A stretch of DNA of 64,000 nucleotides from an uncultured Acetatifactor sp. (GTDB lineage: Bacteria > Bacillota > Clostridia > Lachnospirales > Lachnospiraceae): NCBI GenBank assembly GCA_910589035.1, contig CAJUSI010000026.1, forward strand, positions 186,001-250,000, given 5' to 3'. The notes under the pieces were generated by a model. It searched no databases and was not told where the DNA came from. It worked only from the letters and a program-made list of their open reading frames with translations. The position numbers and the translations under genes are program-made. The number at the start of each line of letters is the position of its first letter. Position 1 is the first letter of the stretch. Shown here piece after piece: positions 48,026-56,511 of this stretch.

Positions 48026-48124
48026 GGGGCTGCGGGGAAACGCTGTCAACATACAATATATGGTTGTGATTTTCAAAGTGTCACAGCATATATTGTGGGA
48101 GGACAGTCATTTCCCGACAGCCCC
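48026..48124. repeat. Dispersed hairpin repeat A, copy 3 (99 bp)
   Basis: GGGGCTGCGGGGAAACGCTG to ATTTCCCGACAGCCCC, inverted termini with the same inner ATACAATATATGGTTGTGA / CACAGCATATATTGTGG stem as copy 2. Lies just beyond the 3' end of the zinc-ribbon gene at 48152. Confidence 0.85.
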
Positions 48125-48151
48125 ATATTCATGTTTTTTGACTCCAGAATA

Positions 48152-50029
48152 TCAGAACATGCGGTAAAGCTGAATATAATCCCCATCTTCCAGGGCATCC
48201 GCAATATCTTCTATCATGTCCAGAACTTCGGTTGGAAGATCTGTCTTATCCAGTCGGCTGAGTACCTTACCCCAGTCGATTTCCTCCAGCCACTCCAGAG
48301 CGTCATCGGAATCTTCTACCATAACTACGTTTTTGGAACTGGGTATGCTTTCTTTGGAACCCTTTCCGGTCTTTACAGATGCGGAAATGGTGGCAATATC
48401 CTGATCATCGTAAATAATCTTTATCTTACATTTCGCTGAATCTTTGGAGCTGCTGGCATTTATGATAAATTCCAGATCTGTGATCATGGACATATAATTT
48501 CCGTATCCGTAGTAACCAAGGTTAAGCAGGCTTCCGATTTTGGAGGATACCTTAATCCCGATTTCTCCGTTCAGCTGTCCTTTCTTCAAATCTGCCGTAT
48601 TCAGCTTTTTCGCAGTGATATCTAAAATAGCGGTGCCGTTATATTTTAACTCATATTCGCCTGTAACCTTATTTCCGCTCTTTTTGCCGCTTCCGGAAAG
48701 CTCCACTTTCTCGTCGTCCGCATTTATGGAGAATTCAAATCCTGCCTTGTTTCCTTTTTGAGGCATAAGGATACTGATGGACTGCTTCTTGCCCCGATAA
48801 TCATTCCATTCGATAATCCTTCCCTTTATCTCTCCTTTACCGTCCACGTAGACCTTCATTACAATCTTGGTATCGTCAGATATCTGGTAATCCAGATTGT
48901 CAAGCGCAAAATCGATACTCTCCTGGAAATTCTCATAGATATCGTCTCCGTCTTCACCATATACTTCCGCTACGTTTACAATGTATTTTTCAAGATCTCT
49001 GTCCTCTGCCATTTCTTCCAGAACCGCTTCCATCATATTCTCCATGGTTTCGGCGTCAAGGGTGACTTTCAGTTCGGTGTATTTCTGCTGAATACCGTCC
49101 ACCTTCAGGGTTTTGCTGCCGGTGGAGACATCATCCACACATTTCAGAGCGATGGTGGTATACTTTTTCAGGAGTTTTTCCACCTGGGACTGGCTGGGAA
49201 GCGCCTTTACCAGATCCTTGCTTATTTCCTGCTGTTCCTGAAATTCCTGAAACTGCCTGTAATCGTAGGAACCCATGACATCTTCCAGATACATGCCCAT
49301 GTATGTTTTCGTCAGCTCCGGTATCTGCAGGTACATTTCGCCGCTATCGATATCAATGATCATATTGCCGGAAACAATATCGTCCTTGTTGAGGGAGGTT
49401 CCGGCAGCCATGCTGAGAATACTGTCTTTGATGGAAAATTCCATTTCTCCCTGCACGCTTTTTAACCAGGAGAGATCCACCCCGGCAAGTCCGGCAAGAT
49501 CCAGAAGCTCTTCTCCATCCTTGCCAAGCTCCACAGACATGTCGGCGCTGACACTTTTGTCATATGTTAATTGAAGAGACTGCAGTATGATGGAATCATA
49601 CAGATCCCCGCCCAGGTCATATACATCCTCCATGGCCTTTTTTTCCACGAATTGATAATAGCTTTCCGGAGATGAGAAGGCCTTATGAACCAGATTGTTG
49701 ATCCTGGCTCCGTTTGCAATGAGTACAATGAGAAGGAGGAGTACGGCTCCGCCTATGATTGCGGGAATTTTATATTTGCTGCCTGCAAATTTCTTTAGAA
49801 GGCTTCCCTCACCACCGAGATTCGCAAGGACATTCTTTGCTGTTGCAGCAGCTTCAGAGACTGTCTTCTGTGCGGCTTCCACCGCGTTTCCGGCCTCCGG
49901 TTTTGTTTGACCGTTATTCCCGGAGATTTCATTTTTTACCATGTTCTCGGGAACTTTAACAGGTGTTCCGCATTTGGGACAAAATTTCTCATTTTCCTTT
50001 AATGGATTTCCGCATTTTTCACAAAACAT
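48152..50029 (-). CDS. Zinc-ribbon membrane protein with large extracytoplasmic domain
   Basis: Protein of 625 residues. An N-terminal zinc ribbon (Cys 3, 6, 17, 20; FCEKCG, FCPKCG) is followed by a linker and one membrane helix near 88-108 (PAIIGGAVLLLLIVLIANGA). A long domain of about 500 residues follows, probably outside the cell, with repeated beta strands (VSADMSVELGKDGEELLDLA; GSGKKSGNKVTGEYELKYNG) and an acidic C-terminal helix. It resembles uncharacterised zinc-ribbon proteins of Clostridia; the function is unknown. GTGAGGACACAGAA precedes the ATG. Same orientation and architecture as the YD-repeat protein downstream, suggesting a pair. Confidence 0.8.
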   Translation of the reverse strand: MFCEKCGNPLKENEKFCPKCGTPVKVPENMVKNEISGNNGQTKPEAGNAVEAAQKTVSEAAATAKNVLANLGGEGSLLKKFAGSKYKIPAIIGGAVLLLLIVLIANGARINNLVHKAFSSPESYYQFVEKKAMEDVYDLGGDLYDSIILQSLQLTYDKSVSADMSVELGKDGEELLDLAGLAGVDLSWLKSVQGEMEFSIKDSILSMAAGTSLNKDDIVSGNMIIDIDSGEMYLQIPELTKTYMGMYLEDVMGSYDYRQFQEFQEQQEISKDLVKALPSQSQVEKLLKKYTTIALKCVDDVSTGSKTLKVDGIQQKYTELKVTLDAETMENMMEAVLEEMAEDRDLEKYIVNVAEVYGEDGDDIYENFQESIDFALDNLDYQISDDTKIVMKVYVDGKGEIKGRIIEWNDYRGKKQSISILMPQKGNKAGFEFSINADDEKVELSGSGKKSGNKVTGEYELKYNGTAILDITAKKLNTADLKKGQLNGEIGIKVSSKIGSLLNLGYYGYGNYMSMITDLEFIINASSSKDSAKCKIKIIYDDQDIATISASVKTGKGSKESIPSSKNVVMVEDSDDALEWLEEIDWGKVLSRLDKTDLPTEVLDMIEDIADALEDGDYIQLYRMF

Positions 50030-50059
50030 TTCTGTGTCCTCACTTTCTCTGAATGCATT

Positions 50060-50269
50060 TTATTGATTTGTCTTCTTCATTTGTATGTGCTTTATCAGCA
50101 TATATGCCGCCCAGGAAATGATTCCTGAGAATATCAGAACCGCTGCCGTAATGAATTCAGCCGTACGGACGGATTCAAATATAAGCTTCCAGAAGCTGTG
50201 TCCCAGGCTGAAGCGGCGGTTTAACAGGGACGAAAATGTATTCCCCAGAATACCTGCCAGAAGATTCAA
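50060..50269 (-). CDS. Possible small membrane protein, weak support
   Basis: ORF of 69 residues beginning with TTG, with one clear membrane helix (AEFITAAVLIFSGIISWAAY) and a basic tail. No ribosome binding site is visible and no family is recognised. It precedes the zinc-ribbon gene on the same strand by 30 bases, which is the only contextual support. It could be a relic. Confidence 0.35.
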   Translation of the reverse strand: MNLLAGILGNTFSSLLNRRFSLGHSFWKLIFESVRTAEFITAAVLIFSGIISWAAYMLIKHIQMKKTNQ

Positions 50270-50420
50270 TAAAGTGTATTAAATATAAAATATTAATTTT
50301 CTTTAGTAAACGTTAATTTGTCTACCCTCATTCGACTTTTTTTGATTAATTTTTAGTATATTCTCTTTTTATTTATTTGTCAAGTTTATTGTGAGATAGG
50401 GGTGTAATTTGTACACATTC

Positions 50421-50897
50421 CTAAGCAAGCGTTTTTTCAAGATAAATTGATTCCACACCGTCCTCAACAAAAGTTTCTGTATTTTCAAATCCGTTCTTCA
50501 GCAGTACCTTAATGGAAAATTCATTTGCGGAATAAGTAAATGCTCCTATGGACTTCAGACTGAATTTATCTGCAATCTCTGAAATAAACATCTGCAGTGC
50601 TTTCGTTGCAATGCCTTTGTTCCAATATGATTTATCGAAAATACAGTAGCTTACCATTGCATTTGGATTGTCCTGTTGAATGCAGTAACACCAGATATCT
50701 CCCACATAGCTTCCATTTACATAGATTGTGCGGCCATAACTGGTTGCACCGGGCTGCTGTGTTTTCTCAAAATCAGCCAGTGCTTCAATCTCGGTGGAAG
50801 CCTTTTGCGGCAGATATTTCCGCACCTTCGGGTCTCGGGTCGCCTTGAAATATTTCATCACAGTTTGTGTTGTGCGGTCATGTAGTTCGATTACCAT
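50421..50897 (-). CDS. GNAT-family N-acetyltransferase
   Basis: Protein of 158 residues from MVIELHDRTTQTVMKYF; AGGAGGACAT precedes this ATG, whereas the longer start at 50936 lies in the flanking repeat. GNAT pattern: YGRTIYVNGSYVGDIWCYCI, then VSYCIFDKSYWNKGIATKAL with the Q/R-x-x-G-x-G/A-like NKGIAT acetyl-CoA loop, and FSIKVLLKNGFENT. It is most like the RimJ/RimL-type acetyltransferases. The substrate is unknown. It is transcribed alone. Confidence 0.88.
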   Translation of the reverse strand: MVIELHDRTTQTVMKYFKATRDPKVRKYLPQKASTEIEALADFEKTQQPGATSYGRTIYVNGSYVGDIWCYCIQQDNPNAMVSYCIFDKSYWNKGIATKALQMFISEIADKFSLKSIGAFTYSANEFSIKVLLKNGFENTETFVEDGVESIYLEKTLA

Positions 50898-50924
50898 ATG
50901 TCCTCCTGATTCGTTGCACAGGCT

Positions 50925-51028
50925 TTTATACTGCATAACGCTGAATACTGCCTAATGTAATCATGCGATGGAACCGGTCAATGTTATGCAGTCTGGTTTC
51001 ATGGCAAGTGAAATCGTTAAGCAGTATA
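50925..51028. repeat. Dispersed hairpin repeat B, copy 3
   Basis: TTTATACTGCATAACGCTGA to AAATCGTTAAGCAGTATA, same orientation as copy 2 and about 90 percent alike by eye. Lies between the GNAT gene start and tRNA-Arg. Confidence 0.85.
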
Positions 51029-51048
51029 CATTGCGGTTTATTTCCGGA

Positions 51049-51101
51049 AAAAAGAAAAGCATTGAAAAATCCAGGATATAATCCTTTGGTTTCAATGCTT
51101 T
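51049..51101 (-). terminator. Intrinsic terminator after tRNA-Arg
   Basis: On the minus strand AAAGCATTGAAA, a loop, TTTCAATGCTTT, then TCTTTTTT: a 12-base stem with a T-run starting 5 bases after the tRNA 3' end. Confidence 0.8.
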
Positions 51102-51105
51102 CCAG

Positions 51106-51179
51106 CGTTCCCGAGGTGACTCGAACACCCGACCTACCGCTTAGGAGGCGGTCGCTCTATCCAACTGAGCTACGGAAAC
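51106..51179 (-). tRNA. tRNA-Arg (anticodon CCT)
   Basis: 74-nt cloverleaf on the minus strand. Acceptor GTTTCCG pairs with CGGGAAC (one G-T); D-arm GCTCAGTTGGATAGAGC; anticodon stem ACCGC/GCGGT with loop CTCCTAA, so the anticodon is CCT; T-arm GGGTG TTCGAGT CACCT. Discriminator G; CCA is not encoded. Confidence 0.96.
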
Positions 51180-51441
51180 GTGTATGAAATTGAATGTGAC
51201 CTGCTGCCTTGTGTCCTTCTGAAAATTTCTGCTGTAGCTAATCTCATATAAATTGTTACGAGAAAATTACACAACTAAAGAGGAACAGAATCAATTCATA
51301 GGTTTATTATAATCCATGAATTGATTTTTTTCAACCCCAAGATTTTATTTGTTTTCTTTATTTTTGCCATATACTTTATTTCATCTGCTGTGAAGTATAC
51401 AACTACTGGAGCAACCGTAGGTTGTGTAATAGCTGTTGAAC

Positions 51442-51684
51442 TCACTGTTGATAGCTCTTGACAGCGCTTTCAGAGACATCCATGGCGGCGGAAATCTCTT
51501 TTACTGATATTTCCTGGTAGTAGGGCATGCCGATAGCGGCGCGTTGATCCTCCGGTAATTCCTCGATGATCTCGCGGAGCAGGCGCTTTGTATCCTTCTG
51601 GTCGATAATCTGGTCCGTGAGGTTCCCGCTGCGTTCATCCGGAAACAGTTCCTCCATATGGGTATCCTGTTCGTCGCCGGTTTA
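51442..51684 (-). pseudogene. Relic of sigma-70-family factor (region 4)
   Basis: Encodes REIIEELPEDQRAAIGMPYY and QEISVKEISAAMDVSESAVK, the sigma region 4 helix-turn-helix, but breaks off at KSYQQ-stop within the recognition helix, and an in-frame TAA closes it upstream. The region 2 part is missing. A truncated, non-functional fragment. Confidence 0.75.
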
Positions 51685-51988
51685 AGGTAACGCAGAGAAA
51701 CGGCTGAGCGTTATATATAATCGCCTAAACAAAATACAGTTATGATCCTATCATTTTTCCGCATTACATACATGCATAAAATGATCTCAGGGCATTGGGT
51801 AATGCTCAAATGTATTTCTGTGTTTTGTTGAGATGACGGTATTTTCAATCTAAATACGTTATTACAAATGTATGATTTGAGAGTATTGTGAAATCAACAG
51901 ACGATGGAAAGGGGCAAAAAAACTTGACTTTTTTCTCGGGGGGTATAATAAAGGTATTTATTTTCATTTTATACGAGAGGGTGGATAA
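51685..51988 (+). promoter_or_regulatory. Gap upstream of membrane-protein cluster with promoter candidate
   Basis: A 304-base AT-rich gap. TATAAT at 51944-51949 follows TTGACT at 51924-51929, but the spacer is only 14 bases, so the pairing is doubtful although both boxes are good. Nothing else is recognised. Confidence 0.4.
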
Positions 51989-53557
51989 ATGTTGGAGACA
52001 ATACGGAAATTAAAAGATTTGATAGAGAATAGATATCTGACAGAAAAATATTTTTACGGGTTGATTATCAGGGCGTGTCTGATACTGGCTCTGCCGGTAT
52101 TGTATATAGGGCGGTATAATCATATATCGGGAGATTGTTATTGGTATGCATATGCGGTACATAAATCGTGGCAGTTAACGCATAATCTTTTTACCGTATG
52201 GGAACATTCCCTGGCCACGGTTGCATATTATTATGAGAATTGGCAGGGGACATTTACTTCTTTGTTTTTTTTCACCATATCGCCTGCGGCCTTTGGAGAG
52301 CAATATGCAATGGTCGTGCCCTATATGATGATGGGGATGATATCTATTTCCACAATTCTTGTTTTTTATGTATTTCTATGCACAATCTTTCAGTTCAAAA
52401 GATCGTCTTTTATGGTGATCGCGGTGACGGCCATTATGATGCAATTTCAGTTTATGGATTCTCCTGCTTCCGGGTTGTACTGGTACAACGGAGCGGTCCA
52501 CTATGTGTTCATGCAGGGATTCGCATATATGATGATTGCCTTTTCCTGCCTTTTTTTCTGTTCGGTGGCGCAGGGGAAGAAGAAAAGGACTTATCTCTAT
52601 CTTATTCTTGCTGTTTTTAACGCGTTTATGGCATCAGGAGCAAATTATACCACTGCCCTGCTTCAGATGGAGATGGTTCTGCTGCTCACTGCAGTGATGA
52701 CGATTTGCGGGGTCAGAATCCGGCAGAAGAGATGTTGGCTGTATTTATCAGTTACGCTGGTATCGGCAGTTGGATTTCTCGTAAATATAACAGCGCCGGG
52801 AAATGCGGTGCGCCAGGGACTTTATGAGAAGAAGAGCATTTGGGATACTATTGTTTCCAGTATTTCCTATTCGGCTTTTCAAATGACACAATGGGTTTCG
52901 GTATATGTGGTGGTAACATTGCTTATTTTGCTTCCTGTGATATTAAAAGCAGTCCGGGGGACCCGTTTTACATTTCCTTTTCCGCTGCTTGTACCTGCGG
53001 CCTGTTACTGTATTTATGCGTCTATGTTTGCGCCGGGATTTTATGCGTTGGGAGATGTTCCCTTCGACAGAAACCAGAATATCTGCAAAATGTTCTTTCT
53101 GATTTCTCTGATTTTCTGTGAGATCTATTTATGCGGCTGGCTGGTAAAGAAAGGGTTTCTGAAGAGGCTGATTCCTGTCCGGGGAAGGAATCTTTGGTAC
53201 TGGGTTATCTGTATGGGTACAGGTGTGGTTTTATGTATGGTTGTTTTCTTTTCCGCCAATCGGAAAACGGATCTCCTGTCCTATGCGGCCTGGGAGGCGA
53301 TAGCGAGCGGAGAGGGCGGCCGATGGCAGCAGGAGTATTATATACGCTTGAACGAATATGTAAATAACCCAGATCCCGTTATCTATGTAGATCCGTATAC
53401 GACTTATGTGTATCCCCTCTGGGTATATCAGTGGACAGAAATAGCCCACAGCGAGGACAGAAAGCTGGATGACAGCGTGGCCAGATGGTATGGGAAGACG
53501 GCAATTTATGAGAACGAAAGGAATGATGCGCCGGATCGGAAAGAGGAGGAAGAATAG
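51989..53557 (+). CDS. Polytopic membrane protein, DUF6056-like
   Basis: Protein of 522 residues with about 11 hydrophobic segments and an extracytoplasmic start containing SGDCYWYAYAVHKSWQLTHN and VAYYYENWQGTFTSLFFFTI. A conserved NITAPGNAVRQGLYEKKSIW loop occurs in mid-protein. It is a paralogue of the next gene: WYNGAVHYV and APGNxVR are shared. The pattern resembles uncharacterised DUF6056 and related GT-C-like membrane proteins thought to act in surface polysaccharide or lipid glycosylation. GAGGGTGGATAA precedes the ATG. First of four consecutive membrane-protein genes. Confidence 0.8.
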   Translation: MLETIRKLKDLIENRYLTEKYFYGLIIRACLILALPVLYIGRYNHISGDCYWYAYAVHKSWQLTHNLFTVWEHSLATVAYYYENWQGTFTSLFFFTISPAAFGEQYAMVVPYMMMGMISISTILVFYVFLCTIFQFKRSSFMVIAVTAIMMQFQFMDSPASGLYWYNGAVHYVFMQGFAYMMIAFSCLFFCSVAQGKKKRTYLYLILAVFNAFMASGANYTTALLQMEMVLLLTAVMTICGVRIRQKRCWLYLSVTLVSAVGFLVNITAPGNAVRQGLYEKKSIWDTIVSSISYSAFQMTQWVSVYVVVTLLILLPVILKAVRGTRFTFPFPLLVPAACYCIYASMFAPGFYALGDVPFDRNQNICKMFFLISLIFCEIYLCGWLVKKGFLKRLIPVRGRNLWYWVICMGTGVVLCMVVFFSANRKTDLLSYAAWEAIASGEGGRWQQEYYIRLNEYVNNPDPVIYVDPYTTYVYPLWVYQWTEIAHSEDRKLDDSVARWYGKTAIYENERNDAPDRKEEEE

Positions 53558-55111
53558 ATGAGAACGGGAGAAGGAAAGTGGCAGGAGATTCTGAGGGGAA
53601 AACCGGATTCCCGTCTTGTGGCATTCCTTGCGGTGGGAATTCTGCTTGTCTTGCTGATTCCGCTGCTCCGTCTGTCTTTCTATACGCTTCCCTGGTATGA
53701 TGATTATAGCTATGGGAAATTTGTGAAAGGTTTTCTGGATCAGGAACGAACATGGGAAAGTGCTCTGGAGGGCGCCGTATATGGCACGAAAGTACAGTGG
53801 TATGCCTGGCAGGGAACTTTTTCTTCTATTTTCTTTATGTGCCTCATGCCCGGGGTCTGGGGGGAGGAATTTTATTTTCTGGGGCCGTTTTTTTTGATTC
53901 TGATTCTACCCTTCTCAGTCTGGATACTGGGAAGGGTAATGCTTCGGGATGTATTAAAGGCCGACAATTCCATTGCTGTCATTATTTCGTCCATCGCGGC
54001 AGCCGTATGTGTTGTGATGATACACAGCCCGGGGACAGGATTTTTCTGGTACAATGGTGGAATTCACTATGTAGGGATGCATTCTTTTCTTTTGCTGCTT
54101 GCGGCCGGGTGGATGAAACTTTTGATCGGCGGGGGAAGGATAGCGTCGGCAGGTCTTATTCTGTGGACTATGATTGGCGCGGTATTGGCGGGGGGAGCGA
54201 ATTATGTAACAGCACTTCAGGGGGCAATTCTGGCAATCAGCCTGACGGGAATGGGTATCCTCCTGCGCAGAAAGAGAGTTTTACTCCTTCTTCCCTCCAT
54301 TGGTGTCTATGCCTTTGGTTTTTATAAGAATATCATTGCGCCTGGAAACAGTGTGAGAACAAGTGTTCTGAGTGATATGGGAAGGGGGATGGGCGCTTTG
54401 GCTTCCATTGGGAATTCTTTTCTGGAAGCGTTTCTGCATTTGGGGGAATTTACGGGACCTATGACATTGGCTGTTCTGCTTCTTCTGGCGCCCATGATCC
54501 GAAGAATGGCTGCGAAATGTTCTTTTAATTTTCGCTATCCCGGGCTGCTGCTTTTGTGGTCGGCCTGTTTGTATGCGGCCGGGTTTACGCCGGGCCTGTA
54601 CACCTTGGGATTCGACATACCGGATCGGACAGTAAATGCAGTCAAACTTACATATCAGATTCTTTTGTTTGTGAACGAAGTTTATTGGCTTGGATGGCTG
54701 TGCAGAAAAATGGAAGGTATCCGTCAAATTACGGTTTTGGGCTGGACATGGGAGAAGAAACCGGATAGTGGAAAAACCGGAGAAATGCCCTCTTTTCTTT
54801 TTTTTCTGGCAGTGGGATTGGGTATGCTCTGCCTTTTCGCCATGGAGCCGGATCGGGAAGCGTTGTATTCCTCCTACGGGGCCTACCGGGATATTCGTTC
54901 GGGGGAGGCATATAATTTTTATCAGGAATGTCGGAAGCGGATTGTCAGACTGAAGGGAGATGAGTATGATATAGTGTTTCAGCCGTATCAGTGGACAGAC
55001 ACCCTTTTGTACCAGGGGGATTTGTCGGAAGAACCATGGGAATTTAGCAATTACGTGATGGCAGAATGGTATGGCAAGGGATCAGTCAGACTGGAGAGAA
55101 AAAGCGAATAA
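53558..55111 (+). CDS. Polytopic membrane protein, paralogue of preceding gene
   Basis: Protein of 517 residues with about 11 membrane segments. It shares with its upstream neighbour the early YDDYSYGKFVKGFL / QWYAWQGTFSSIFFMCLMPG region, FFWYNGGIHYVGMHSFLLL, GANYVTALQGA and NIIAPGNSVRTSVL. The start ATG abuts the previous stop (GAGGAAGAATAG-ATG), so they are co-translated. The duplicate pair may act as a heterodimer or on related substrates. Activity unknown; a glycosyltransferase-C-like role in the envelope is inference from fold and neighbours. Confidence 0.8.
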   Translation: MRTGEGKWQEILRGKPDSRLVAFLAVGILLVLLIPLLRLSFYTLPWYDDYSYGKFVKGFLDQERTWESALEGAVYGTKVQWYAWQGTFSSIFFMCLMPGVWGEEFYFLGPFFLILILPFSVWILGRVMLRDVLKADNSIAVIISSIAAAVCVVMIHSPGTGFFWYNGGIHYVGMHSFLLLLAAGWMKLLIGGGRIASAGLILWTMIGAVLAGGANYVTALQGAILAISLTGMGILLRRKRVLLLLPSIGVYAFGFYKNIIAPGNSVRTSVLSDMGRGMGALASIGNSFLEAFLHLGEFTGPMTLAVLLLLAPMIRRMAAKCSFNFRYPGLLLLWSACLYAAGFTPGLYTLGFDIPDRTVNAVKLTYQILLFVNEVYWLGWLCRKMEGIRQITVLGWTWEKKPDSGKTGEMPSFLFFLAVGLGMLCLFAMEPDREALYSSYGAYRDIRSGEAYNFYQECRKRIVRLKGDEYDIVFQPYQWTDTLLYQGDLSEEPWEFSNYVMAEWYGKGSVRLERKSE

Positions 55112-55237
55112 TAATACGAATTAGCGGAAGAGAAAAGGCGAGTAGCAAATTTAGATTAATTTGAGAAAAAAGCAAATGGCAAATACGGATTAACTTAAGA
55201 AGAGAAGTGAAAAGTAAATGCAGATCAGGAGAAGAAA

Positions 55238-56446
55238 ATGTTTCGATGGGAGAGAAAAGTTCTGGAATGGGTTGAAAAGCATATTTATATCATTGCCTTT
55301 GCGGGGGTTACCATCCTGGGCGGAGTGATTCGGATGTCCCTGAGGAATCATGTGAGCGCCGATGCGGAGAGTTCTCTGCTACCCTGGTATAATATGATTG
55401 TCAAGGGCGGACAAATACAGGCATTGAAGTACCAGGTGGGCAACTATAATCTACTGTATCAGTTTTTGATCGTGGTGATGACGTATCTGCCGCTGAATCC
55501 CCTGAGCGCATATAAGCTTTTGAGTTGTATTTTTGATTATTTACTGGCGGGGGCGATGGGATGGCTTGTGTATACGATGGCGGAAAAGGAAAAGGTCTGG
55601 AAATTTCTGGCAGCTTACAGCATGGTGCTGCTCTCGCCCCTGGTGATTGCCAATTCAGCTACATGGGCGCAGTGCGACTCCATTTATACTTTCTGGCTGG
55701 TGCTGACAGTCTTGTTTCTTCTGAAAGGAAAATTTATACGTGCATTCGTTTTCTTTGGGCTGGCCATGTCCTTTAAGCTGCAGGCGATTTTTCTTCTGCC
55801 CTTTCTGCTTCTGGCCTATTTCTGTCTCCGAAAATTTTCGGTTCTCTATTTTGCCATTGTTCCGGCAGTAATGTGGCTTTCGGGAATCCCTGCGTTTCTT
55901 ATGGGACGCAGTTTCCGGGATGTTTTCTTTGTATATCAGTTCCAGGTATCCGACAGCGGTAAGATGAGTTACCATTATCCCAGTTTCTGGCTTCTTTTCT
56001 GCAGTGAAAATATGGACATGCATCGGGCTTTCAGTTATCCTTATAGTATATACAAAACGGCGGCTATTCTGCTGACCCTGTGTGTCCTGGCGGCGTGGAT
56101 GATTTTGTGGATTTACAGGAAGGTTGAGTGGAACGGACAGAATCTTCTGTATGCGGCGTTCCTCCTAACCTATACCACGGTTCTGCTCCTGCCGGCCATG
56201 CATGAAAGATATGGATTTGCATACGAGATTCTGGCGATTGCAATCGCATTCCGGAACAGGAAAACCTTTCCGCTGCTTGCGATGCTGACAGGTATGAGCA
56301 TCCTTACCTACGGAAATTTTCTATTGGCAAGGCAGGTGGACTACTATGGCTTGGCCTGTATCAACTGCGGCGTTTATCTTGCTTATTGCCATGTGCTGGG
56401 GAAGGAAATGTCCGTGTCCGGGAAGGAATTTTCAAACACGTTCTAA
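55238..56446 (+). CDS. GT-C-type membrane glycosyltransferase (mannosyltransferase-like)
   Basis: Protein of 402 residues with 9-10 membrane helices. The first extracytoplasmic loop has SADAESSLLPWYNMIVKGGQ, with an acidic pair as in lipid-sugar-dependent GT-C enzymes. NSATWAQCDSIYTFWLVLTV and AMSFKLQAIFLLPFLLLAYF match the polyprenyl-phosphate-sugar mannosyltransferase (GT87/GT39-like) pattern. It probably transfers sugars from a lipid-linked donor to surface polymers. AGGAGAAGAAA precedes the ATG. Fits with the flanking YfhO and DUF6056-like genes. Confidence 0.82.
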   Translation: MFRWERKVLEWVEKHIYIIAFAGVTILGGVIRMSLRNHVSADAESSLLPWYNMIVKGGQIQALKYQVGNYNLLYQFLIVVMTYLPLNPLSAYKLLSCIFDYLLAGAMGWLVYTMAEKEKVWKFLAAYSMVLLSPLVIANSATWAQCDSIYTFWLVLTVLFLLKGKFIRAFVFFGLAMSFKLQAIFLLPFLLLAYFCLRKFSVLYFAIVPAVMWLSGIPAFLMGRSFRDVFFVYQFQVSDSGKMSYHYPSFWLLFCSENMDMHRAFSYPYSIYKTAAILLTLCVLAAWMILWIYRKVEWNGQNLLYAAFLLTYTTVLLLPAMHERYGFAYEILAIAIAFRNRKTFPLLAMLTGMSILTYGNFLLARQVDYYGLACINCGVYLAYCHVLGKEMSVSGKEFSNTF

Positions 56447-56511
56447 GCTGCCGAATGGCATAACTATCATGTGTGTTGCTGTGCAAATGGATATATGAAA
56501 AAGGAGCTAGT

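Noticed and set aside
55112..55237. Degenerate short repeats (AGCAAAT/GATTAA/AAGAGAA) between membrane genes
   Set aside because: Too diverged and purine-biased to be called a repeat family; may be simple low complexity.
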